Assembly: GCA_937911965.1 (NCBI GenBank)
Contig: CALDPL010000075.1
Location: 1 to 14,419, forward strand
Direction of reading: 5' to 3'
Source: an uncultured Allomuricauda sp.
Lineage (GTDB): Bacteria; Bacteroidota; Bacteroidia; Flavobacteriales; Flavobacteriaceae
Length of the DNA stretch: 14,419 nucleotides
The notes under the pieces: generated by a model
The model's input: only the letters and a program-made list of their open reading frames with translations
Databases searched by the model: none
What the model was told of the DNA's origin: nothing
Shown here: one piece after another, positions 1 to 7,478 of the stretch
Numbering within the stretch: the first letter of the stretch is position 1
Layout: every line of letters begins with the position of its first letter
Made by a program: the position numbers and the translations under genes

Positions 1-544
1 ACAGGGCCCTAAGGGTCCTCATGATCTGGACCGAATGCTTGATGTCCAGGTTGTTCAAGGGTTCGTCCAAGAGGATGTAATCCGTGTCCTGGGCCGCCAC
101 CATCCCCAAAAAGGCACGTTGTTGCTGTCCCCCGCTGAGTTCGTCCACATAACGGTCCCCCAGTGCCCCCAACTCCATAAAGTCCATGGCCTCCTCGATT
201 TTTTCCCGGTCCAGCGCATTGAGCCTGCCCTGGGAATGGGGGAACCTGCCGAAGGCCACCAATTCCCTTACCGTGAGTTTCAGGTTCAGGCGGTTGGTCT
301 GTTTCAGGATGGACAAACGTTTGGCCAGGTCCCTGTTCCTATAATCCCCGATCTTTTTGTCATTGATCGTAATGTGCCCCCCATTGGGATCGATGATTCT
401 GGAGATGATCCCCAAAAGGGTGCTCTTGCCTGCCGCATTGCTTCCGATCAGGGAGATGAGCTTCCCCTTGGGCAACTGCAGGTTGACCCCATCCACGACC
501 AGGATGTCGTTGTATTGTTTGCTGATGTTTTCTACCGATATCAT
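1..544 (-). CDS. Iron-siderophore ABC transporter ATP-binding protein (YclP/CeuD/FepC type), 3' end cut by window edge
   Basis: This is the cytoplasmic ATPase of a ferric-siderophore importer. Only about the first 181 codons are present; the frame runs open through the left edge. It starts MISVENISKQYND. Walker A is GSNAAGKST at about residues 34-42, the signature is LSGGQQQR near 138-145, and Walker B is YILLDEP near 158-164, followed by the D-loop NNLD. The Q-loop is the KQTN segment near residue 82. SNAAGKS in place of the commoner PNGAGKS still fits GxxxxGKS. The start codon overlaps the stop of the upstream permease in an ATGA (541-544), so the two are translationally coupled and made together. 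Family membership is sure. The siderophore class is inferred from the permeases. In yclNOPQ and ceuBCDE the substrate-binding protein comes next, which here would be beyond position 1. Confidence 0.95.
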   Translation of the reverse strand, partial: MISVENISKQYNDILVVDGVNLQLPKGKLISLIGSNAAGKSTLLGIISRIIDPNGGHITINDKKIGDYRNRDLAKRLSILKQTNRLNLKLTVRELVAFGRFPHSQGRLNALDREKIEEAMDFMELGALGDRYVDELSGGQQQRAFLGMVAAQDTDYILLDEPLNNLDIKHSVQIMRTLRAL

Positions 545-1491
545 ACTCGTTTCACTTTAAATAATAAGTACATAAAATACAGCCCTCCCACAAAGTTGAT
601 GATGATGCTCACCGTGGAGTTGTAATTGAAGACCTTTTCCACAATGAACTGGGCCAAAAGGATGGCAATGATACAGATCAGGCAACAGGCCGGGATCAGG
701 ATGCTGTGTTTATAGGTCTTCAACAGTTCATAGGTCAGGTTGGTCACCAAGATCCCCAAAAAGGTGATGGGGCCCACCAAGGCCGTGGAAACGGCCACCA
801 GGACCGCGATCAGGAAGAGGAACAGACGGACCTTTTTGAAATAGTCCACGCCCAGGTTGATGGCATTGTCCCTTCCCAGCATGAGCACATCCAGGACCTT
901 TAGGTTCCTTCCCCCTATGGCAAAACAGACCAAGACCGTCCCCAGGGCATACCAGAGCAATTCGTAGTTGACATTGTTGAAGGTGGCATACATCCGCCCC
1001 TGTAGGGTGAGGAATTCGTTGGGGTCGATGACCATCTGCAAAAAGGAACTTATGGTGTGGAAGAGGGTTCCCAGGACCAACCCGATCAACAACAGAAGGT
1101 ACATATTGTTTCCCCCCTTTTTAAAGAGCAGCTTGAACAGGATCAGGGCAAAACCCAACATGAACAGGATGGAGAGGAAAAAATTCCCCCTTTGGTCGAT
1201 CACACTGAAGGTCTTGTCCCCGTACAGGAACACGATCAGGGTCTGAAAGAGGAAATACACCGCCTCAAAGCCCATGATCGAGGGGGTGAGGATCCGGTTG
1301 TCCGTCAGGGTCTGGAAACTCACAGAGGAGGCGGCCACGGCACAGGAAACCAGGACGATGGCAGCAATTTTTATGCTTCTGCGCTCCAGGGCATACTCCC
1401 AGGAGGAGGGCAGGTCCAAGAACAGAAATCCTGCGACCAGGGCCAGGGTCAACAGAAGCAGGGGTCCTATTTTTTGAAGGTGCTCTCTCAT
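541..1491 (-). CDS. Iron-siderophore ABC transporter permease (FecCD family, YclO/CeuC type)
   Basis: This is an inner-membrane permease half that would dimerise with the neighbouring permease to carry a ferric siderophore into the cytoplasm. At 316 aa it has the usual length for FecCD proteins. It shows strings of hydrophobic helices: one at about residues 10-27, then about eight more. The segment around residues 67-90 (NRILTPSIMGFEAVYF) matches the B. subtilis YclO type as I remember it, and GPITFLGILVTNLTYELL near 240-257 is the family's ATPase-coupling region. It overlaps the upstream permease by four bases (ATGA, 1488-1491) and the ATPase by four bases (541-544), an arrangement typical of subunits made in fixed ratio. 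No promoter of its own is seen. The role in iron-siderophore import rests on family similarity; the substrate is inferred. Confidence 0.93.
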   Translation of the reverse strand: MREHLQKIGPLLLLTLALVAGFLFLDLPSSWEYALERRSIKIAAIVLVSCAVAASSVSFQTLTDNRILTPSIMGFEAVYFLFQTLIVFLYGDKTFSVIDQRGNFFLSILFMLGFALILFKLLFKKGGNNMYLLLLIGLVLGTLFHTISSFLQMVIDPNEFLTLQGRMYATFNNVNYELLWYALGTVLVCFAIGGRNLKVLDVLMLGRDNAINLGVDYFKKVRLFLFLIAVLVAVSTALVGPITFLGILVTNLTYELLKTYKHSILIPACCLICIIAILLAQFIVEKVFNYNSTVSIIINFVGGLYFMYLLFKVKRV

Positions 1492-2495
1492 CTTCCGCGC
1501 AATAAAATTACAAGGAACAAGATTCCTCCAAGCATCCCGATCATCATTCCGATGGGCACTTCAAAGGGAAAGATGATCAACCTTCCGATGATATCACATC
1601 CCAAGAGGAAGATGGCCCCGAAGAGCATGGTATAGGGCAAGGTCTTTTTTAGGTTGTCCCCGAAGAGCAGGCTGACCATATTGGGGATTACCAGTCCCAG
1701 AAAGGGAATGATCCCCACGGTGACCACAATGGCACTGATGGTCAGGGAAACACAGACCAGTCCCAAATTGAGCACCCCCCTATAGTTCAGGCCCAGGTTC
1801 TTGGAGAAGTCCCTGCCCATGCCCACCACGGTAAACTTACTGGCGTAGAGGTAGGTGATCAATACGGCGGGAAGACAAAGGTATATCGCCTCGTAATTCC
1901 CTTCCAGGATGCCGGAGAAGTCCCCCATGAGCCATGATCCGGCAATGTCCCTCGAGGCGCCCACATCCTGCACGATATTGAAGCGGTAGGCAAAGAAGGA
2001 GGTGATCGAATTGATGATGCCCCCGAACATCAAACCCACTATGGGGATGAAGATGACACTTCTATAGCGAATGCTGTCCGCGATCTTGATAAAGACCATG
2101 CTGGCCAAAAAGGTAACGGCAAAGGCAAAGGCCATTTTGATCGAGGTGGTGGCCTGGGGCAATAGGATAAGGGTTCCCAGGATTCCGAGTTTGGCGGCAT
2201 CCAGGGCCCCTGAGGTGGTCGGGGAAACAAATCTGTTCTGGGTCATCTGTTGCATGATCAGGCCACAGATGCTGATTCCGGCCCCGGTGACGATCAGGGC
2301 CATGGTCCTGGGGAAGCGGCTCAGGCTCAAAAGCATGAACTCCTCCTGTCCCCAACTTAGGATGTCGGTGGGCCTTAGGTCCCGTACTCCCACAAAGAGG
2401 GAGACCAGTCCCAACAGGACCACCAATAGGGAGAGTCCCAATATCCGTAGGGGATGCTGATATTTGGCCTTGCCGATCAATGAACTCCGTTCCAT
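1488..2495 (-). CDS. Iron-siderophore ABC transporter permease (FecCD family, YclN/CeuB type)
   Basis: This is the second inner-membrane permease of the siderophore importer, 335 aa. It is slightly long because of a charged N-terminal tail of about 17 residues before the first helix. The stretch ISICGLIMQQMTQNRFVSPT (about residues 75-94), followed by SGALDAAKLG, is the hallmark conserved region and resembles B. subtilis YclN closely from memory. GIIPFLGLVIPNMVSLLFGD near 261-280 is the coupling loop facing the ATPase. The start at 2495 has a purine-rich AGAAAGAAAGGAA just before ATG. It is separated from the lipoprotein gene upstream by a 118-bp gap holding a strong hairpin, whereas downstream it overlaps the next permease by ATGA. 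It is probably transcribed from the receptor promoter at about 6300, but with expression damped at the gap. Confidence 0.94.
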   Translation of the reverse strand: MERSSLIGKAKYQHPLRILGLSLLVVLLGLVSLFVGVRDLRPTDILSWGQEEFMLLSLSRFPRTMALIVTGAGISICGLIMQQMTQNRFVSPTTSGALDAAKLGILGTLILLPQATTSIKMAFAFAVTFLASMVFIKIADSIRYRSVIFIPIVGLMFGGIINSITSFFAYRFNIVQDVGASRDIAGSWLMGDFSGILEGNYEAIYLCLPAVLITYLYASKFTVVGMGRDFSKNLGLNYRGVLNLGLVCVSLTISAIVVTVGIIPFLGLVIPNMVSLLFGDNLKKTLPYTMLFGAIFLLGCDIIGRLIIFPFEVPIGMMIGMLGGILFLVILLRGR

Positions 2496-2546
2496 TTCCT
2501 TTCTTTCTCCCGGTCGATAACCCTGCTTTCCTTAAAGAAGTGAGCC

Positions 2547-2568
2547 CCAATCCCCAGCAGGGGATTGG
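2547..2568 (-). other. Intercistronic hairpin between lipoprotein and permease genes
   Basis: CCAATCCCC-AGCA-GGGGATTGG on the plus strand is a perfect 9-bp stem with a 4-nt loop, rich in G-C. On the minus-strand mRNA it lies 45 bases past the lipoprotein stop and about 50 bases before the permease start. No U-run follows it, so it is not a clear terminator. A 3'-end stabiliser or partial attenuator is an inference. Confidence 0.6.
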
Positions 2569-2613
2569 AGCCGACTCCTACAAATATCGGGATGTTTTTT
2601 TGTCCTTCGGGTC

Positions 2614-3894
2614 CTATTCCCCTTGGGATTTCAGCGTTCCGATGATCTTTACGCTTTCCCCGATCACCTCTGACAATTGGGTGGCCTCTGCGGTCACCGG
2701 GTCTATGGCATAGAGGTAATGTTCGTTTTCTGCCGGACTGGCCGTAACGATCAGAAGGTTGTTCTCCCGATCCACATAGGGGGTCCTGAACTCCCAACCC
2801 TTTAGGGCTTCTTCGGGAAAATTGCTGACCCATTCAAAACTTTTTGTCGCCACATCGACCACCGCAAAGCGATCGGCATCACTTCCAAAGGTGGCCTTAT
2901 CCTTGACACCTGGATACATGCTCAGGATAAAGGTGGTCCCTCCCATATAGTAGGTCCGGAACAGGTTGTGCCCTCCCGAAGCCTCTGTAATATTGAAGAA
3001 GTAGTCGGCGTCAAAGGCAAAATCCCCCTTGTTGATCTTTAGGATTCCCGAAGGGATGTCGCTGGTTAGGGCATCGGCATAATTGGTCTGGGCCGAGGAG
3101 AAGACATAGAGGTCCCCGCTGTCGACCACTTCAAGGCCCGTATCCCCTTGGGAAAGTTTTTGCCCGGCCACAAAACCGGTCCTTCCGCTGTCCTTGATGA
3201 CCTGATCCACCGTGAAATCATCGTTGAACACCACCACATAGGTATTGTTGTAATAATCGGAGGCAAAGCTGCTGGCAGAAACGCTTCGTGCCCCGGCGAT
3301 GATCTTGCCCTCGTACTGGGCCAAATCGGTAAAATAAGCGATCTCCCCAACCTCCAATAGATCATCGACCACTAAGATGAACTCTTGGGAGAAGTCCGTT
3401 TCCGGGTTTACCTTGTAGAAATAGGCCTGTTGGGGAAGTTCGGGGTTCCTCAAGCGGTCGGAATAGCCCAAGATCAATTCGCCCCCGATCTCCTCGCGAA
3501 TGTGAATGGACACATTCAGGGCCAATTCGTTTCTCTTGCTTATGCTGCCGTCCGAGTTCAGGATGTAGGAGGCCGTGGTCCCGGCATCCGCCTGATTGTA
3601 GAGGAAGCCATAGAGGACCTCATCCTTATAGAAGGACCAGATCCGGTCCCCGGGGGATTGCACGGCTGTGGCGGAAGTCGCATCAAAGAGGTTTCCAGGG
3701 GTCCACTCGTCCCCGGTCACGATATAGTCGTTCTCCCCGGAGGAGGCGGTGACCACATATTTTTCCACGGTACCGGCATCACCCCGGTCATCCCCGCCAT
3801 TGTTTCCCCCACCGTCATCGCTGGAACATGAGGATAGGGCCACCAAGGCCGTTGCGGCCATGAGGCCAAAAATTTGATTTGTATACTTCTTCAT
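2614..3894 (-). CDS. DUF4374-type surface lipoprotein, candidate siderophore-binding partner of the receptor (XusB-like)
   Basis: This predicted lipoprotein has 426 aa. A signal peptide beginning MKKYTNQIF ends in lipobox LSSC with Cys at residue 23. The next residues SSDD, then a Gly/Asn/Asp-rich linker, resemble the Bacteroidota lipoprotein export signal, so it is probably surface-exposed. The remainder is all-beta with recurring propeller-blade-like strands (for example LYVFSSAQTNY, HYLYAIDPVTAEATQL) and fits the DUF4374 family. In Bacteroides thetaiotaomicron the XusB lipoprotein next to receptor XusA is, as I recall, of this family and binds ferric enterobactin. The start at 3894 was chosen because it gives a canonical signal peptide. 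An in-frame ATG at 3918 overlaps the receptor stop (TAATG) and would add eight residues. The gene follows the receptor by 23 bp, so it is in the same operon. Family call is good; ligand binding is inferred. Confidence 0.85.
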   Translation of the reverse strand: MKKYTNQIFGLMAATALVALSSCSSDDGGGNNGGDDRGDAGTVEKYVVTASSGENDYIVTGDEWTPGNLFDATSATAVQSPGDRIWSFYKDEVLYGFLYNQADAGTTASYILNSDGSISKRNELALNVSIHIREEIGGELILGYSDRLRNPELPQQAYFYKVNPETDFSQEFILVVDDLLEVGEIAYFTDLAQYEGKIIAGARSVSASSFASDYYNNTYVVVFNDDFTVDQVIKDSGRTGFVAGQKLSQGDTGLEVVDSGDLYVFSSAQTNYADALTSDIPSGILKINKGDFAFDADYFFNITEASGGHNLFRTYYMGGTTFILSMYPGVKDKATFGSDADRFAVVDVATKSFEWVSNFPEEALKGWEFRTPYVDRENNLLIVTASPAENEHYLYAIDPVTAEATQLSEVIGESVKIIGTLKSQGE

Positions 3895-3917
3895 GATGTT
3901 GATTAAATTAATTGGCA

Positions 3918-6263
3918 TTAGACTTTGTTTAAGTAGTATCTGAATTTCAGGGAAAAACTGCGCCCTGGTTTCTGTAGGCTGAAATTGTCATATAGTTTTT
4001 CGTCCAATAGGTTTTTACAGTCCAGGGACAGGTTGTACTTGCCCTCCTTCCAGGAATAGGCCAGATGGAGGTTGTGGCTCAATTGCCGGGGGACCTCCGC
4101 CCGATTGGAGGCCTGATAGGTGTCGTAATCGTAGAGGAATGAATCCACGAACTGCATCGAATAGGAGAGTCCGAGCCTGCTTTGGGGCAGCCACAGATCA
4201 TTGAGATAGTAGGAAAGGTCCGCCTGCCCGAAAAAATTGGGCTGGTTGGGCAACAGGGCCTTGTAATGGGTGGTCCCCTTGCTGTGGTTCCTGGATTCCA
4301 GATAGGAAAGGCCCAGGCCGGCACTAAAGCGATCCGAATAGGAATAGCGCATTTCAAGGTCCACCCCGGGGGTCTTGACCAGTTCGGTGTTTTCGTAGGA
4401 GCCCTCCCCTTGGGAGTAGGTGAGGTTCAGCCGGATATAGTCCGCGGTCCTTCTATAGAAGAAATTGACATCCGTATTGAGGACGCTGGGGCCCTTCAGA
4501 TCCAGGGTGTGGTTGACCCCCAGGTTATAGTTTTGGCTGCTTTCCGGCCTCAGGTCAAAATTGGCCAGATAAAAGCCAAAGACCTCCCCGAAGAGTTCGG
4601 TGCTCACCGGCAATCGGACCGTCTTTTCAAAGTTGGCCTTGAGCTGCAGGCCTTCGGTGAGAAAATAGGTTGCCGTAAGTCCATATCCGAAACGGCTGTC
4701 CTCCTTGGTCACCGTCTGGAAATTCTCCACCCCTTGTTGTTGGGAGAGGTCGAGGAAGGCAGAGGCCTTGTAAGAGTACATTTTGCCAAAAAGGGAGGTG
4801 GAGAAATTCGGGCCAAATTCACTGCTGATCCCCAAGCCGGTGATATTGCGGTTGTTCACCCGCGGCCTCTCATTGATAAAGTCGTCCACCTGCAGCTTTT
4901 CATCCCCTTTGCGGGAATAGAAATTGGCCACATTGTTCAAGGTCAATCGATGGATGTCGTTGATTTGGTAGTTCAGGTTGGCATTGATGGTACCGTTCCT
5001 GTTCTTGTATTCATAGTCCGAATGTTGGCTCTCCCCTGGGGAGTTCGAGGGCACGGATTCCCCCAACCAATTGTATTCCCGATCCGAGAGGTCGTAGTTG
5101 TTGCCCCCACCAAAATCATAGTTGCCCGCAACACTCAGATCCAGCCCCTGAAAAAAGAAATCCCGCATGGAATAGAGCAGGGAGGGCATCACAATGGTGG
5201 AAGTCTGGTATTTCTCGCCAAAGGCCAGATTCAGGTAGGCCGGATGCTGGATCTCATCATAGGCCTGTCCCAGGGTGATGCCAAAGAGGAGCTGGTCGGC
5301 AAAGGATTTGCCCACAAGGCCCACCTTGGCGATGACGGTCTCATTGTGGTATTTGTCGTGAAAGCGACGTACCCTTTGGGGTTCGGGGGACAGCAGGTTG
5401 GTGTCGAAATCCTTGATGGTGGCGTCCACATAATAGTCGTTGTCCGAATAGTTCTGAAAGGCACTGATCTGGGCGGTAAAGCCCTTTTCGGAGGTATGGC
5501 CGGCATTTATAAAGGTCTTGTGGGTGTTGAAACTCCCGTAGGAATAGGAGGCATCCAAATAGGTTCCCATTGCCTTTTTGGTGACTATGTTCACGGCCCC
5601 GCCCAGGGCATCGGAGCCAAAGTTGACGGGGACCACCCCTTTGTACACTTCGATCCGCTCCGCCAGGTTGATGGGAAGGTTGTTGATCTGAAAGGCCGAG
5701 CTCATGGCATCCATGGGCATGCCGTCGATAAAGAAGCGCACATGGCGCCCGCTCAGGCCATTGATCGTCACATTGGTCCGGGACCCCATGCCTCCCTGTT
5801 GTTGGATCTTGACCCCGGGGGCCCGTTCCAGGACCTCGGTCATCCCCAAGGTGGCGTTGTGAAAGGGCACCGCATCCAGGGCTATGGCATTGAAACCGGC
5901 CTCCTCGATCTTCCTGACGCTGGATTTTCCGATGATCACCACGTCGTCCAATTCAAAGGAGGGATCCTGCTCCAAGGTGAAATTGAGTTCCATTGTCGCA
6001 TTGGCGGCCAGGGTCAGCTTCCTCTCCCTGGGCAAAAAGCCCAAGACGGTACATACCAGGGTATGGTTCCCGGCTTCCAGTTCAAGGACATAACGCCCAT
6101 CCCAGTCCGTATAGGTGGCCTGGCTCCCATCCTTTACATACACATTGGCGTTGACCAAGGGAAGCCCTTCGTGGTCGAGTACCTGCCCCTGTACTGAGGA
6201 TTGTTGTCCGTGGCCGAGGAATGCACAGGCCAAGATCAAGAAAAGACTGAAACTCCGGTTCAT
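3918..6263 (-). CDS. TonB-dependent outer-membrane receptor, ferric-siderophore type
   Basis: This is an outer-membrane gated channel for ferric-siderophore uptake, 781 aa. A signal peptide occupies about residues 1-19 (cut near GHG/QQ). It is followed by a carboxypeptidase-regulatory-like domain (about 22-100, with VQGQVLDHEGLPLVNANVYV). LDDVVIIG (105-112) sits where the TonB box lies in this family. The plug domain spans about 120-230, with VLERAPGVKIQQQGG, INGLSGRHVRFFIDG and the typical IEVYKGVVPVNFGSDALGGA. A 22-strand barrel is expected for the rest, and the last strand FSLKFRYYLNKV ends close to an aromatic residue. It is too short for a SusC (about 1000 aa), which favours metal-chelate over glycan transport. 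It is the first gene of the operon, with a leader of roughly 27 nt that carries the Fur-like dyad. Substrate type is inferred from the neighbours. Confidence 0.95.
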   Translation of the reverse strand: MNRSFSLFLILACAFLGHGQQSSVQGQVLDHEGLPLVNANVYVKDGSQATYTDWDGRYVLELEAGNHTLVCTVLGFLPRERKLTLAANATMELNFTLEQDPSFELDDVVIIGKSSVRKIEEAGFNAIALDAVPFHNATLGMTEVLERAPGVKIQQQGGMGSRTNVTINGLSGRHVRFFIDGMPMDAMSSAFQINNLPINLAERIEVYKGVVPVNFGSDALGGAVNIVTKKAMGTYLDASYSYGSFNTHKTFINAGHTSEKGFTAQISAFQNYSDNDYYVDATIKDFDTNLLSPEPQRVRRFHDKYHNETVIAKVGLVGKSFADQLLFGITLGQAYDEIQHPAYLNLAFGEKYQTSTIVMPSLLYSMRDFFFQGLDLSVAGNYDFGGGNNYDLSDREYNWLGESVPSNSPGESQHSDYEYKNRNGTINANLNYQINDIHRLTLNNVANFYSRKGDEKLQVDDFINERPRVNNRNITGLGISSEFGPNFSTSLFGKMYSYKASAFLDLSQQQGVENFQTVTKEDSRFGYGLTATYFLTEGLQLKANFEKTVRLPVSTELFGEVFGFYLANFDLRPESSQNYNLGVNHTLDLKGPSVLNTDVNFFYRRTADYIRLNLTYSQGEGSYENTELVKTPGVDLEMRYSYSDRFSAGLGLSYLESRNHSKGTTHYKALLPNQPNFFGQADLSYYLNDLWLPQSRLGLSYSMQFVDSFLYDYDTYQASNRAEVPRQLSHNLHLAYSWKEGKYNLSLDCKNLLDEKLYDNFSLQKPGRSFSLKFRYYLNKV

Positions 6264-6288
6264 TTATTTATAATTAGTCTAAATAAAT
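6262..6288. promoter_or_regulatory. 27-bp dyad with Fur/PerR-like core in the divergent intergenic region
   Basis: ATTTATTTA-N9-TAAATAAAT has perfect 9-bp arms, and 11 of 13 base pairs are symmetric about position 6275. The inner 15 bases (6268-6282) match the Fur-family 7-1-7 box TTATAATnATTATAA at 12 of 14 fixed positions. It covers the receptor's leader, reaches its start codon, and overlies the likely -33 zone of the plus-strand promoter. Iron-dependent repression of both sides by Fur is an inference from this match and from the genes. Confidence 0.6.
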
Positions 6289-6296
6289 CAGGATGG

Positions 6297-6327
6297 CAAA
6301 TATATATCTTTGTGCCGTAGAATCAAA
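6297..6327 (-). promoter_or_regulatory. Bacteroidota-type promoter of the receptor operon
   Basis: On the minus strand TTTG (6327-6324) is followed after 19 bases by TATATTTG (6304-6297), an exact fit to the TTTG / TAnnTTTG consensus. Transcription should start near 6290, giving a leader of about 27 nt before the ATG at 6263. The -33 element touches the first base of the divergent esterase start codon. Confidence 0.75.
6305..6312 (+). promoter_or_regulatory. -7 element of the divergent esterase promoter
   Basis: TATCTTTG fits TAnnTTTG exactly and directly abuts the opposite-strand -7 element. Together they form the near-palindrome CAAATATATATCTTTG (6297-6312). No clear TTTG lies 17-23 bases upstream, where the Fur-like dyad sits instead. 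The promoter may therefore be intrinsically weak or compete with the receptor promoter for polymerase. Start codons at 6327 or 6336 would give very short leaders. Confidence 0.5.
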
Positions 6328-7448
6328 TGACCCCCATGGTTAATTTTTGTTATTGTTTGCGGACATCACTTTTTCTGCTCCTTTCCATGGTCCTGCACCA
6401 TGCAGGCTACGGGCAGCAAGCCATCGTCATCGGTGAAAAGCAACGGATCCATTCCGAGCTGTTGGACATGGAGCGTGAAATTTGGATCGGCCTGCCCAAA
6501 AGCTATGGGGACACCCTCTATTCCAAAAGGGACTATCCGGTGCTGTACTTCTTTGATGGGGACAGTCAGTTTGAAACCTTTGTGGCCCAAAGGAACTGGC
6601 TCAGCAGAAACCTCTATTCCGCCCTGCCCGAGTTTATCGTGGTGGGCATTTTACATCGGGACCGGGCCAGGGAACTCACCCCCACGGCCATGGAGACCCC
6701 GGAAAACTGGAAAAGGGCAAACTTCTCCACCTCCGGGGGAAACGCGGCATTCATGCAGTTTGTGGAAGAAGAGCTCAAACCATATATCGACACTAATTAC
6801 AGGACCAATGGCTTTGAAATCCTGAGCGGCCATTCCTTCGGGGGCCTGGCCGTGGCCCATGCCCTGATCGACCGTCCGGAATCCTTTGATGCCTATATCG
6901 CCATAGACCCTAGTGTATGGTGGGACGACAACGGCCTGTTGAACCGCATGGGGGATTCCTGGTACGGCCCCCAATACGACGGGAAGATTTTCTTTTTGGC
7001 CAAAGCCGACGACCCCGGCTCCGGGGACCACCACCACAGTGCGATCCTGGAATTCCACGAAAAACTCAAGGCACTTGGAGAAAACAAAAAGCTGGACTGG
7101 AAGTACCATTTTTATCAGGGGGAGGACCACGGTTCGGTCTTGGTCCCCTCGGTATTCGATGCCCTGCGCTTTATCTTTAAGGGATATCAGATGCCCGTAA
7201 AGGAGGCCATGAAGGATCCCGGAGTGCTCCACGGACATTTCGATGGGCTTTCAAAACGCTTGGGCTATACGGTCTTGGCCGATGAAAGGCTGATCGATGA
7301 AATGGCCAGGGTATGTGTACGCCAATCCCTGTACAGGCAGGCCGCCGAGCTCCTTGCCCTGAATTTAAAAAACTATCCGGACAGCCCCCATGCCCAAGAG
7401 CGGCATCGCGAATTCATCCAGGCCCATAAAGGAGAATTGGAGCATTGA
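6327..7448 (+). CDS. Exported alpha/beta-hydrolase, predicted siderophore esterase (IroE/Cee/Fes-like, esterase D fold)
   Basis: This is a 373-aa enzyme of the putative-esterase family (PF00756), which includes enterobactin-type trilactone hydrolases. A signal peptide covers about residues 1-30 (LFLLLSMVLHHAGYGQ), so it works in the periplasm or outside. Seen in order are the strand PVLYFFDGD (71-79), the nucleophile elbow GHSFGG with Ser170, IAIDPSVWW (191-199), and the likely catalytic His268 in YQGEDHGS. A clear third acid is not obvious; Asp228 or Asp229 are candidates. IroE itself is said to use a Ser-His dyad. The tail after about 290 holds a TPR-like segment (QSLYRQAAELLALNLKNYP), common in Bacteroidota members. 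The start could also be Met4 at 6336. It diverges from the siderophore-uptake operon with a shared control region, which supports hydrolysis of the imported siderophore. Other ester substrates remain possible. Confidence 0.82.
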   Translation: MTPMVNFCYCLRTSLFLLLSMVLHHAGYGQQAIVIGEKQRIHSELLDMEREIWIGLPKSYGDTLYSKRDYPVLYFFDGDSQFETFVAQRNWLSRNLYSALPEFIVVGILHRDRARELTPTAMETPENWKRANFSTSGGNAAFMQFVEEELKPYIDTNYRTNGFEILSGHSFGGLAVAHALIDRPESFDAYIAIDPSVWWDDNGLLNRMGDSWYGPQYDGKIFFLAKADDPGSGDHHHSAILEFHEKLKALGENKKLDWKYHFYQGEDHGSVLVPSVFDALRFIFKGYQMPVKEAMKDPGVLHGHFDGLSKRLGYTVLADERLIDEMARVCVRQSLYRQAAELLALNLKNYPDSPHAQERHREFIQAHKGELEH

Positions 7449-7478
7449 GGGTGATTTTCCCAAGGGAGTGATTTGAAA

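Noticed and set aside
1057..1635. A plus-strand open frame across the two permease genes
   Set aside because: It crosses the ATGA junction of two well-supported permeases, and its product is Gln/Gly/Glu-rich without motifs.
1..2495. Absence of a substrate-binding protein treated as a novel binding-protein-free importer
   Set aside because: In yclNOPQ and ceuBCDE the binding protein gene comes after the ATPase gene, which here is beyond the left edge. The absence is most simply a window effect.
4182..6197. A 671-codon open frame on the plus strand, opposite the TonB-dependent receptor
   Set aside because: The minus strand has every receptor hallmark. The opposite frame has no recognisable domain, has low-complexity Gly/Val/His/Ile-rich composition, and is the usual stop-poor shadow in GC-rich coding sequence.
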